A stretch of DNA of 64,000 bases from Methanosarcina sp. DH2 (GTDB lineage: Archaea > Halobacteriota > Methanosarcinia > Methanosarcinales > Methanosarcinaceae): positions 27,990 to 91,989 of the forward strand of contig NZ_WJBI01000001.1 of NCBI RefSeq assembly GCF_020804225.1, written 5' to 3'. Under the pieces are notes generated by a model. The model saw only the letters and a program-made list of their open reading frames with translations, had not been told where the DNA came from and did no database searches. The translations under genes and the position numbers were made by a program. Below are positions 56,701 through 64,000 of this stretch, in pieces; position 1 is the first letter of the stretch; every line of letters begins with the position of its first letter.

Positions 56701-56938
56701 AAAATAAGTTAAAATGATAAATTTGGGAGACTGTATTTGGTTTTGTTTTATTCTGTTTTATTCTGTTTTATTCTGTTCAGTTCTATTTTAATGTTAATAT
56801 TTTAATTTTTTTATCCGGGTGGGAAATGTTTTAAACTTATAAATTAACCGGTTTGTATAAAATAAATCTTATAACTCTAGTCGAGTTATCAATAAATTCT
56901 ATTGTCATTAAGTTAAGAGATTAATTTTGGGGGATATT

Positions 56939-57946
56939 ATGGTAAATACCAGTTTTACAAGAGACGTTCAGTTTCCGGCTTTGCCGCTTGAAGAGTGGGA
57001 AGATACAAAGAATACACTACACCTGTTTCTGCAAATTGTGGGAAAGGTCAGGCTTGCTTTGAATCCGAAAATGAACCACTGGTGGCATGTGCCTTTTTAT
57101 GTGTCTGTGCGCGGGCTTACTACGGGACCTATTCCTTATGAGGATATGACTTTTGAAATGGAATTTGATTTCAGAGATAAAGAGCACTTTTTGAGGATCG
57201 AGACAAGTGAAGGTGATTCGAAAACCGTGCCTTTGAAAAGGCTGTCTATTGCCGGGTTTTATGAAAAGGTTTTTTCAAGCCTTAATGAACTCGGGATAGT
57301 GGCAGGCATCAAGCCTGTGCCTTACGACATACCCGGAGTGACAGAGCCATTTACATCGGATTATCAGTACGCGTCTTATAATGAAGAATACGTGAACAGG
57401 TTCTGGAGGATCCTTGTACAGGTCGATTCGATCTTTAAGGTTTTCAGGGGCTGGTTCACAGGGAAAAGTTCACCTGTGCACTTTTTCTGGCACCATGCTG
57501 ACCTGGCTTTTACTCTATTCTCAGGCAGGCCTGTTCCTGTCAGGGAGGAGGCAGATCCTGTAGAACGTGAGGCTTCTTCGCATGAGATGATCAGTTTCGG
57601 GTTCTGGGCAGGGGACCAGAACGTAAGAGAGCCTGCTTTTTATGCATATATGCATCCACAACCGGCCGGTTTTATGGACGAACCTCTGAGCCCGAAAGAA
57701 GCCTTCTGGAGCCCTGAAGCAGGGGAGGCGTTTCTAATGTATGAAGATGTCCGAAACGCAGATTCGCCAGAGAAGGCGGTGCTTGATTTTCTTGAAAGCG
57801 TGTATCAGGCAGGATCAAAGAGAGCGAACTGGGATATCGAATCCCTAAGGCTACCTTCATCTAAAAAACAGCTTGAAGAGCAGTCTGAAAAGCAACCTAA
57901 AGCGCAGCCGGAAATACTGGAAAAACTGGAAAGGCCTGACGCCTGA
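56939..57946 (+). CDS. DUF5996 family protein
   Basis: 335-residue protein of the DUF5996 family: FPALPLEEWEDTKNTLHLFL, QIVGKVRLALNPKMNHWWHV, YVSVRGLTTGPIPY, HFFWHHADLAFTLFSGRPVP and FWAGDQNVREPAFYAYMHPQ. The conserved His, Trp and Asp in the HHADLA segment suggest an enzyme, but none is known. Start at ATG 56939, after GGGGGA; the TTG at 56927 is less likely. The C-terminal ~30 residues are charged Glu/Lys/Gln repeats. Confidence 0.85.
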   Translation: MVNTSFTRDVQFPALPLEEWEDTKNTLHLFLQIVGKVRLALNPKMNHWWHVPFYVSVRGLTTGPIPYEDMTFEMEFDFRDKEHFLRIETSEGDSKTVPLKRLSIAGFYEKVFSSLNELGIVAGIKPVPYDIPGVTEPFTSDYQYASYNEEYVNRFWRILVQVDSIFKVFRGWFTGKSSPVHFFWHHADLAFTLFSGRPVPVREEADPVEREASSHEMISFGFWAGDQNVREPAFYAYMHPQPAGFMDEPLSPKEAFWSPEAGEAFLMYEDVRNADSPEKAVLDFLESVYQAGSKRANWDIESLRLPSSKKQLEEQSEKQPKAQPEILEKLERPDA

Positions 57947-57982
57947 ATTAATAATTAAAAAGTTAAAAAACTGAAGGGTTTT

Positions 57983-58111
57983 GAGCTCGTCCCAGAACTC
58001 AAAATGATTTTTTTGAATCTCGTATTCTGAATATCAATCGAGTTTCTGAGCATGGAAAAAAGTTCTGAAACCCTACTGATTTGAGAATAAAATTGGTTTT
58101 GGGACGAGCTC
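57983..58111. mobile_element. MITE-like unit, copy 1
   Basis: About 129 bp bounded by GAGCTCGTCCCA and its exact reverse complement TGGGACGAGCTC. The next bases inward also pair imperfectly. The unit aligns with the reverse complement of 58808-58926. It has no open frame of its own. It just precedes a PsiE-like gene. Confidence 0.6.
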
Positions 58112-58197
58112 ATATAAGGTTAGCCAATATTGTAGAAGCACTAACGTATCAAAGTTGGAATTTAAGAAATCGCAATCTTTTCTATGCGGGAGTAAAA

Positions 58198-58632
58198 ATG
58201 AGAGCTCATTATAAAATATTCATGATAGATCAGGATAAAATATTTAAAACGATAATTGATTTAGTCACTATTATCGTCCTTTATATACTGATACTGGCGC
58301 TACTTGCCGGAGTGTTAAATATCCTCCAGGATATCAGATCAATTTTATTTGGAACTCTCGGTGGCGGTTTTGGTCAGATAGTATCCAGTGTCCTTACAAT
58401 TTTTGTTCTTATTGACCTTTTCAAGACTTTTGTGGATTATCGTGAACATGAAGAAATCAGACTTACATATGTAACCGACGCTACGATTTTAATAGTTATG
58501 CGTGAAATCGCAGTAGGGGTATATGACCAGAGATTTGATTATCAATTTATTTTAGGCTTATCAACATTGCTGTTGATATTAGGTATAACAAGGGCTCTAG
58601 CTGTCAAATATCCACCTAATCATGATTTCTGA
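58198..58632 (+). CDS. PsiE-like membrane protein
   Basis: 144 residues with four helices: IIDLVTIIVLYILILALLAG, ILFGTLGGGFGQIVSSVLTI, RLTYVTDATILIVMREIAVG and FILGLSTLLLILGITRALAV. This is the phosphate-starvation-inducible PsiE pattern; its function is not known. Start at ATG 58198 with GGGAG upstream; the longer frame from 58081 runs back into the repeat unit. Two repeat units in opposite orientation flank the gene at 57983 and 58808. Confidence 0.72.
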   Translation: MRAHYKIFMIDQDKIFKTIIDLVTIIVLYILILALLAGVLNILQDIRSILFGTLGGGFGQIVSSVLTIFVLIDLFKTFVDYREHEEIRLTYVTDATILIVMREIAVGVYDQRFDYQFILGLSTLLLILGITRALAVKYPPNHDF

Positions 58633-58807
58633 ATCTTTTTAATTTTTTCTGGTTTGATTTCCATTTTCAAGGAAATTCCCAAATTCCAATTAAATTTGGT
58701 CAACTTTATCTTCTTACCTTGAACAAAAGTATAGCTCATCTTAGTTTTTGTTTCATTTCTCGATAGCCATCGCTATAAAATTATAGCACCATACCAGGTT
58801 ACTTCTT

Positions 58808-58926
58808 GAGCCCATCCCAAAACCATTTTCATTCCTATATCTAGAACTATCTTGATGATCCGAACCCCGATTGACTATTCCAAATTCGAAGTTCGTAAGA
58901 GTAATTTTGAGTTTTGGGATCAGCTC
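58808..58926. mobile_element. MITE-like unit, copy 2, inverted
   Basis: About 119 bp from GAGCCCATCCCAAAACC to TTTTGGGATCAGCTC. Reverse-complemented it follows 57983-58111 through most of its length, including ends CCCAAAACTCAAAAT and GGTTTTGGGA. It is more diverged than copy 1. It lies after the PsiE-like gene stop by about 175 bp. Confidence 0.6.
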
Positions 58927-58968
58927 CTTTTATATATCCGTCTGGAATCTTGTCCTTATTAAGTGTGA

Positions 58969-59250
58969 AAATCCTCTCCATTTCCCAGTACAAAAAGATG
59001 TTTTGTTGAAATAAGTAAAAAGGTTATAGCAAAATTAGCTAATCCAGTACTGCTTTTAAATTACCTTGTAACGTTTATTAAGTCGCATATCAAGGAAAAT
59101 ATTTGTTCCAATGTGTTATCCATTTCTGTGAAGACCAATAAGAGGCATTTTAAAAGTGCCTTAGATGCCTTAAAAAGAGAGATGTATCGAATTTGGAGGA
59201 GATTTGAACAAAGAAAAGGTAAGATCTATACCATTAGAAGTTTAGGTAAT
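58969..59250 (+). pseudogene. Orphan reading frame after the second MITE-like unit
   Basis: The plus strand is open from 58969 with protein-like content (VEISKKVIAKLANPVLLLNY, VTFIKSHIKENICSN and SALDALKREMYRIWRRFEQR), but has no start codon with a ribosome-binding site. It runs into the antisense of the pentapeptide gene. No family recognised. It is likely a remnant of a gene broken by the nearby repeats. Confidence 0.35.
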
Positions 59251-59265
59251 ATCCGGTCATCCATC

Positions 59266-60216
59266 TTAATTAGGTATTTCAAAAAGTGCAGGATATTTCT
59301 CTTTCAATGGTATGAGAAGTTTTTCATCTATTTTGGCTTCATAAAGTGTTTTCACCTTAGAAAGCTGGTCAAGTGATAACCCGTGAGCCCCTTCAAGGTT
59401 GGCCCCTTCAAGGTTAGCCCTTTCAAGGTTAGCCTCTTTAAGTTTAGCCCCTTCAAATTTAGCTCCTTGAAGATTAGCCCCTTCAAGGTTAGCCTCTATA
59501 AGGTAAGTCAATTTAAGGTTAGCCCCTTGAAGATCAGCCCCTTCAAGGTTAGCCTCTATAAGGTAAGCCCCTTCGAGGTTAGCCTCTACAAGGTAAGCCC
59601 TTTCAAGTTTAGCTCCTCCTAGTTTAGCTCCTTCAAGTTTAGCTCCTCGAAGGTTAGCCTCTATAAGGTAAGCTCTTTCAAGTTTAGCCCTTTCAAGTTT
59701 AGCTCCTCCGAGTTTAGCCCCTTCAAGGTTAGCCCCTTCAAGGTTAGCCTCTATAAGGTAAGCCCTTTCAAGTTTAGCTCCTCCAAGTTTAGCTCCTTCA
59801 AGTTTAGCTCCTTCAAGTTTAGCCTCTTGAAGGTCAGCTCCATAAAGGTTAGCTCCCTGAAGGTTAGCCCCTTGAAGGTTAGCTCCATAAAGGTCAGCCC
59901 CTTGAAGGTTGGCTCCTTGAAGGTTGGCCTCTTTAATGTTAGCCAAATGAAGTTTAGCCAATTGAAGGGTAGCCTTTTCAATATTAGCCTCTTGAAGGTT
60001 AGCCCCTTGAAGGTTAGCTTCTGTAAGATCAGCATAAAAAAGATCAGCTCCTCGAAGGCTAGCCTCTTGCAGGTTAGCTCCTCGAAGATTAGCCTCTTGA
60101 AGATTAGCTCCTTGAAGATTAGCTCCTTCAAGGTTAGCTTCTATAAGGTCAGCTCCCTGAAGGTTAGCTCCCTGAAGGTTAGCTCCTCCAAGGTTTTTTC
60201 TCTCTGGAATATCCAT
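59266..60216 (-). CDS. Pentapeptide-repeat protein
   Basis: 316 residues, almost entirely pentapeptides A(N/D/K)LxG or similar (ANLQGANLQGADLIEANLEG). About 55 repeats form a right-handed square beta-helix. The last ~35 residues (LSLDQLSKVKTLYEAKIDEK...) are the usual non-repeat tail of such proteins. Known members mimic DNA and protect gyrase or sit in signalling proteins; nothing here shows which. The repeat number is large. High internal DNA similarity suggests slippage. Cytoplasmic, with no signal peptide. Confidence 0.93.
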   Translation of the reverse strand: MDIPERKNLGGANLQGANLQGADLIEANLEGANLQGANLQEANLRGANLQEASLRGADLFYADLTEANLQGANLQEANIEKATLQLAKLHLANIKEANLQGANLQGADLYGANLQGANLQGANLYGADLQEAKLEGAKLEGAKLGGAKLERAYLIEANLEGANLEGAKLGGAKLERAKLERAYLIEANLRGAKLEGAKLGGAKLERAYLVEANLEGAYLIEANLEGADLQGANLKLTYLIEANLEGANLQGAKFEGAKLKEANLERANLEGANLEGAHGLSLDQLSKVKTLYEAKIDEKLLIPLKEKYPALFEIPN

Positions 60217-60651
60217 TTACAATTATCGGCGTTGGACTAAAATAAACATTACTATGCCAGGAAGATATCTTCTGCTTTTGGGAGTTATTTTTTAAAATAG
60301 CATTGATTTAGAGTCTGAATCTATCATGCCCGCAAGAAACGATTGACGTGATCACCATCAGCACCAATTGCATCGAACTCAAAGCAGTACCTTTCACCAA
60401 TTTCAAAGCATATGTTTTTCAAAAAGTTGATGATTTCTGTATCGATACTCTTTCAGATTTATTATTTGGAATTGAGTCAGGTATACTGCTTCAATTTTGG
60501 AACAAAAAGTTCCAAATTCTAAAGCTGAGTGCGTATAAAAGAAGTTTTTTACGGTACTTCATATAAAATTCCATATCAGGTGACTAAAGTTACAAACTGT
60601 ACGCAAAAACTGGACTTAGAATTTACAGCAAATTTGCAATACTGCTCTCTT
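60217..60651. other. Gap containing an IS200-type remnant
   Basis: Short region between the pentapeptide gene and the kinase gene. Apart from the transposase fragment at 60324-60452 nothing is recognised. The plus-strand frame at 60348-60566 is the antisense of the fragment. Confidence 0.5.
60324..60452 (-). pseudogene. IS200/IS605 TnpA transposase fragment
   Basis: Minus-strand frame KSIDTEIINFLKNICFEIGE, then RYCFEFDAIGADGDHVNRFL and stop. In IS200-type transposases this place reads ...IGTDGDHVHFLV, with the HUH catalytic pair. Here the second His is Asn, and the frame ends two residues later. It is a dead remnant of about 42 codons. Confidence 0.6.
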
Positions 60652-63474
60652 TTACGCTACTGTAAACCTTATAGTGAATTCCGTCCCATTGTTTCTATTT
60701 AGTTCAATTTCTCCATCTAACTGGTCTACAAGAGTGGTTATCAGTTGTATTCCAAGACTGTCGGGATTTTCCAGATCAAAACTTTCAGGCACACCCATCC
60801 CATTATCCGATACTGTGAGGATAAAACAGATTCCCTTTAAGCCCTCATTATTGTTTCCTGCTCTATTGTCTTTACTTTCTGGAGATTTTTCCCTACAAAA
60901 TTTGATTTGAATTCTCCCATCATCTTTATCGGCAAATGCATGTTTGAGGGAGTTGGAAATGAGTTCATTAACAATTATTCCTAATGGGACTGCAATATCC
61001 ATGTCAAGGAAAATGTTTTCTTCCAGATTTACATCTAAGCTGGTACTGGCATTTCCAAGCCTGTATGTATGGAAAAGATTCTTAGCGAGTTCCTCAACAT
61101 ACGACGAAAAGTTTAGTGTATCGAGCCCTCCACCTTTGTACAGTTCCTCATGGATAAGAGCCATGGATATTACTCTGTTCTGGCTTTCTCTGAAGGATTC
61201 AAGAACTTCTGAATCCTTAATACATTCTCTGTTATTGAATTTTTCAGCCTGGAGATCCAGCAGTGAGGAAATGACCTGCAAGTTATTCTTGATTCGATGG
61301 TGGATTTCTTTTTTGCGGGCAGTTTCGATATTCGTAAGGAACTTTTCGGTCTCTTTTCTTTCGGTCACATCGTAAATCGTACCCTGGTAGAATTCCGGCT
61401 TTCCATCCTCTCTCTTAATTTTCTGGTAAATTTCATTAACCCATCTGATTCTACCGTCCCTGCGCTTTATACGAAATTCGATTTCTTCGTAACCTGAGGA
61501 TAGAGAACTCCGAATCTTTTCCTCTGCTTTGAGAACGAGAGACAGGTCATCCGGATGGATTATGTCTTTCCACTTAATCCAGGACATGAACTCATCTTCA
61601 CTATACCCGGTGATCTCTTCAACAGCACCATTCAGAAATACAGGAACAAAGTTTTCATCCAGCTGGAAAGCAATCCCATGGAAATTCTGTATAAAAGAGC
61701 GGTATTTTCTCTCACTTTCTGCAACGTTTTCTATTGCAAGTTTCCGTTCCGTAATATTTTTAATTACTCCGATGGCTCTGTATACCTTCCCTTTGTCATC
61801 ATTTAGCCAGACTCCATAGTTTTCGGCATAGATGTAGTTCCCATCTTTTTTTCTGAGCCTGAATTCTACCTGAAATTTTTTCTCTTTCTCAAAAAACGTC
61901 ATCAGGTTCTCAAGCAGTTCGAGCCTATCTTCAGGATGCACATGTTCTATACAGACCGATTTATCAAAATTCTCTAACTCTTCTGGATCGTACCCTGTTA
62001 CTTCCCGTATGGCTCCTGCCCACCTGACTTCACGTGTTTCGAGATTGAAATCGAATATAATCTGTCCTGTCTGTTCGGTCGCTGTGCGGTATCTTTCCTC
62101 ATTTTCTTGAAGCTGATTTTCTGCAATCTTGGCACTTGTAATATCTTTCAGTACTCCTATAGCTCCATAAGGCAGACCCTCATGATCCGTGAGGCAAATC
62201 CCGGAATTTTCTATATAAATGCAGGTTCCATCTTTTCTTCTCAACCTTAATTCTTCTCTAAACCTGCCTCCGATATTTCTCTCATTCTGGAACTTTTCGT
62301 CCACAGAATTCATATCTGAGAGATGGATATTCTTAATCCAGACGTCCTTGCCAAAATTCTGAAATTCTTCAAAACTGTATCCTGTAACTTCTTCTATGGC
62401 ACCTGCCCAGCTGCTTTTATCTGTTCTTAAGTCGTAGTCATATACCACCTGTCCTGTCTGCTCTGTGACAATCCTGTATCTTTCCTCGCTTTTCTTGAGT
62501 TCTTCTTCAGCTTTTTTACTATTGGTTATGTCTCTGGCAATAACTGAAATAGAGGTCAGCTTTTCAGAAGCATCAAAAATCGGAGAAAGAGTTAGTGAGA
62601 CATTTATTATCTTACCGTCCTTTCTTAACCGTAAAGTCTCATAATGGTGGATTTTATCTCCCTGTATAATTAGCTCAGCTAATTCTTTTGTTTCCCCAAC
62701 TAATATGGGTGGATCCAGGATGGATATGGGCTTTCCCAGGACTTCTTTAGCCGAATAACCATAAATTTGCTCCGCGCCTTTATTCCAGCTAAGAATAATG
62801 CCGTCAAGGGACTTGGTTATAATGGCATCGTATGAATATTCCACGATACTTGCTAAGTTCAGTCTTTCTTCCTCTGCTATTTTACGCTTGGAACTTTCTA
62901 TCTGCTCCCATTCTCCTTCCCTTTTGATCAAAGCAAATAGATGATTTGCGATTACGTCAATGATTCCTACTGCGTCGCAGTTATTAAGAGAATAGGTGCA
63001 GAGATCTATTATCTGATAGTTTTCGATTATCCTGTCTATTTCTTCCTCATAATTGATGAAAACATTCCAATCTTCATCTTTCAGCCATAAAGTGCACTCA
63101 GTTAACCTCAAACCATCATAGCCATTTGCCAAAGCCCTATTGAGTTTTTCAACCAGGCAATTTAAAGCTCTTTCAGAATCGAAACTGCCATCTTTAAAGT
63201 ACCAGTGCGTGTAGGGAATTAATTCCATTTGCCCATTCTCAAGATAAGCATCAAAATTAGGAATAGCTCTTCTCAGGGCTTCTTTTATCTCTTCTACTTC
63301 AGAAGGTTTTGATGTAATCCATATGCAAAATTCGTTATTTTCAAGCCCTGCCTTGAAATAGGGGACCAGTGCGTCCATTAAATCTTCTTTTGTCTGATGA
63401 AACTGGCAGAAGTGCGTTCCCCAGGGCACGTATCCAATAATATCAATACCAGATTCTCTCAAGCTTTTTCTCAT
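60652..63474 (-). CDS. MEDS-PAS sensor histidine kinase
   Basis: 940-residue cytoplasmic sensor kinase. Order: MEDS domain (about 10-190; YVPWGTHFCQFHQTKEDLMD), four PAS/PAC units (about 205-325, 335-455, 460-580, 590-715; each with WNKGAEQIYGYSAKEVLG-like or VTGYSEDEF motifs), a HisKA_2 dimerisation helix with phosphorylated His in EIHHRIKNNLQVISSLLDL (about 730), and an HATPase with LGIIVNELISNSLKHAF and SDNGMGVPE. No membrane helix. MEDS domains are known from methanogens and methylotrophs. Signal unknown. ATG 63474 has GGAGAAGG upstream and is preferred to 63489. No response regulator is adjacent. Confidence 0.92.
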   Translation of the reverse strand: MRKSLRESGIDIIGYVPWGTHFCQFHQTKEDLMDALVPYFKAGLENNEFCIWITSKPSEVEEIKEALRRAIPNFDAYLENGQMELIPYTHWYFKDGSFDSERALNCLVEKLNRALANGYDGLRLTECTLWLKDEDWNVFINYEEEIDRIIENYQIIDLCTYSLNNCDAVGIIDVIANHLFALIKREGEWEQIESSKRKIAEEERLNLASIVEYSYDAIITKSLDGIILSWNKGAEQIYGYSAKEVLGKPISILDPPILVGETKELAELIIQGDKIHHYETLRLRKDGKIINVSLTLSPIFDASEKLTSISVIARDITNSKKAEEELKKSEERYRIVTEQTGQVVYDYDLRTDKSSWAGAIEEVTGYSFEEFQNFGKDVWIKNIHLSDMNSVDEKFQNERNIGGRFREELRLRRKDGTCIYIENSGICLTDHEGLPYGAIGVLKDITSAKIAENQLQENEERYRTATEQTGQIIFDFNLETREVRWAGAIREVTGYDPEELENFDKSVCIEHVHPEDRLELLENLMTFFEKEKKFQVEFRLRKKDGNYIYAENYGVWLNDDKGKVYRAIGVIKNITERKLAIENVAESERKYRSFIQNFHGIAFQLDENFVPVFLNGAVEEITGYSEDEFMSWIKWKDIIHPDDLSLVLKAEEKIRSSLSSGYEEIEFRIKRRDGRIRWVNEIYQKIKREDGKPEFYQGTIYDVTERKETEKFLTNIETARKKEIHHRIKNNLQVISSLLDLQAEKFNNRECIKDSEVLESFRESQNRVISMALIHEELYKGGGLDTLNFSSYVEELAKNLFHTYRLGNASTSLDVNLEENIFLDMDIAVPLGIIVNELISNSLKHAFADKDDGRIQIKFCREKSPESKDNRAGNNNEGLKGICFILTVSDNGMGVPESFDLENPDSLGIQLITTLVDQLDGEIELNRNNGTEFTIRFTVA

Positions 63475-63489
63475 TCTATCCTTCTCCAT

Positions 63490-63971
63490 GGTATGCTGCT
63501 CTAACCTCCATTTTTTCGAAATTTCAGCTCTTCACTATTTTGGATCCCTAAAGTAAGTTCCCGAAAATCGTAACAATAGAAATCCTTCCACTTTTCTCCA
63601 GATAGCGGTTGGTACCAGTGTTTTCTGATTTGATTAACTACTCACCCCAAGCTCCTGTTTTGCATGCTATAGTTTTCACAGCAAAAATCTACTTCATAAA
63701 CTGAACGAGATACATCTGGTTTGTGTTCACATATGCGCTTACTTAGTCTGTTAGTTTATACTATTCAATAATATAACAGTCTATTCATAAGATATAATAA
63801 GTCGACCACAAAGCTCAAAATTTGCGTCTTCAAATCTCGTTTTTTAACTTTGAGGCGGGAAGTCCCCTTCCTCGGAGGCATCAGCCGACAGGTGGGAGAT
63901 GAAAGCCGTCAACTTCATTATAGGAAATTTAACAAAAACTATAGATATCTTTAAAACGTATAATCTATAGT
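63490..63971. other. Gap holding the left part of an IS200/IS605-type element
   Basis: 63490-63840 shows nothing. From about 63850 GC-rich blocks (AGGCGGGAAGTCCCCTTCCT and AGGTGGGAGATGAAAGCCGT) resemble the structured ends of TnpB-type elements, but I cannot fold or name them with certainty. ACTATAGAT at 63938-63946 and ATCTATAGT at 63963-63971 form a perfect 9-bp inverted repeat ending at the next start codon. Confidence 0.4.
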
Positions 63972-64000
63972 ATGTTAAAAGCCTACAAGTACCGAATCTA
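63972..64000 (+). CDS. tnpB: TnpB-family protein, first codons only (3' end outside window)
   Basis: The window ends after ATG and eight further codons reading MLKAYKYRI. This is the characteristic opening of OrfB/TnpB proteins (M-K-A-Y-K-Y-R-I-Y-P), RNA-guided nucleases of IS200/IS605 and IS1341-type elements. The next two bases fit Tyr. Upstream sequence is a probable element end. Only the start can be judged. Confidence 0.6.

Noticed and set aside
59751..60240. Frames KELIFKRLIFEEL-type (minus) and KVSSLKVSPLKV-type (plus)
   Set aside because: Shifted or antisense readings of the pentapeptide-repeat gene, open only because of its 15-bp periodicity.

Overview
The window reads as chromosomal DNA of a methanogenic archaeon of the genus Methanosarcina. 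The evidence is a Ni-dependent CO dehydrogenase with its ferredoxin, a ligase of the tetrahydrosarcinapterin type, a nicotianamine-synthase-like protein, a MEDS-PAS sensor kinase, YVTN/PKD surface proteins, low-GC intergenic DNA with A/T-rich promoters, and long gene-poor gaps full of short tandem repeats. I cannot fix the species.

Layout. 1-2357: tldD (5' end outside the window) and pmbA. 3063-6152: two universal stress proteins around a Gate-domain membrane protein. 6892-9296: cooS-cooF, behind a repeat-rich upstream region. 10239-13201: a Trm112-like protein, a two-helix membrane protein and pyrG. 13463-14245: two paralogous lysine-rich proteins of 44 and 45 residues. 14689-20180: a decaying locus with a DUF4013 protein, a frameshifted PQQ-repeat protein, and an ABC transporter interrupted by about 2.5 kb of Firmicutes-like DNA. 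That insert holds a methyltransferase and pieces of a Tn1549-type conjugative element. 20317-31958 is mostly intact: a MATE exporter, truD, a transglutaminase-like protein, pth2, an ATP-grasp ligase, iscU/iscS, lrgA/lrgB, fxsA and the nicotianamine-synthase-like gene. 32097-38062: a tandemly duplicated YVTN-propeller surface gene next to a MerR regulator. 38983-39699: an extremely cysteine-rich secreted protein. 40613-51686: a lipoprotein hydrolase, a phosphate transporter with its PhoU-like partner, a phosphoribosyltransferase, two dehydrogenases, a UBP zinc finger, an ABC exporter and a SpoIIAA-like protein. 52131-58632: ATP-grasp, flippase, glycosyltransferase, VOC, DUF5996 and PsiE-like genes. 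59266-64000: a pentapeptide-repeat protein, an IS200 transposase remnant, the sensor kinase and the first codons of a TnpB gene.

Functional groups. CooS/CooF form a CO-oxidising electron-transfer unit. IscS/IscU are an Fe-S assembly pair, but this IscU lacks one canonical cysteine. PiT and its DUF47 partner overlap by 4 bp and form a phosphate-uptake unit. LrgA/LrgB, the ABC-2 ATPase/permease and TldD/TldE are further two-gene operons. The surface-protein genes share upstream motifs and look like one duplicated unit that includes the tail of the MerR gene.

Most unusual points: bacterial integrative-element debris with bacterial-type terminators inside an archaeal ABC operon; the cysteine-ladder protein whose promoter is bracketed by an 18-bp inverted repeat; the two Lys-rich microproteins; a dispersed intergenic stem-loop family with wobble-preserving changes; and two MITE-like units in opposite orientation around a PsiE-like gene. 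No tRNA, rRNA or CRISPR array was recognised. Several reading frames are broken by one base at a homopolymer, which may be biological or sequencing error.
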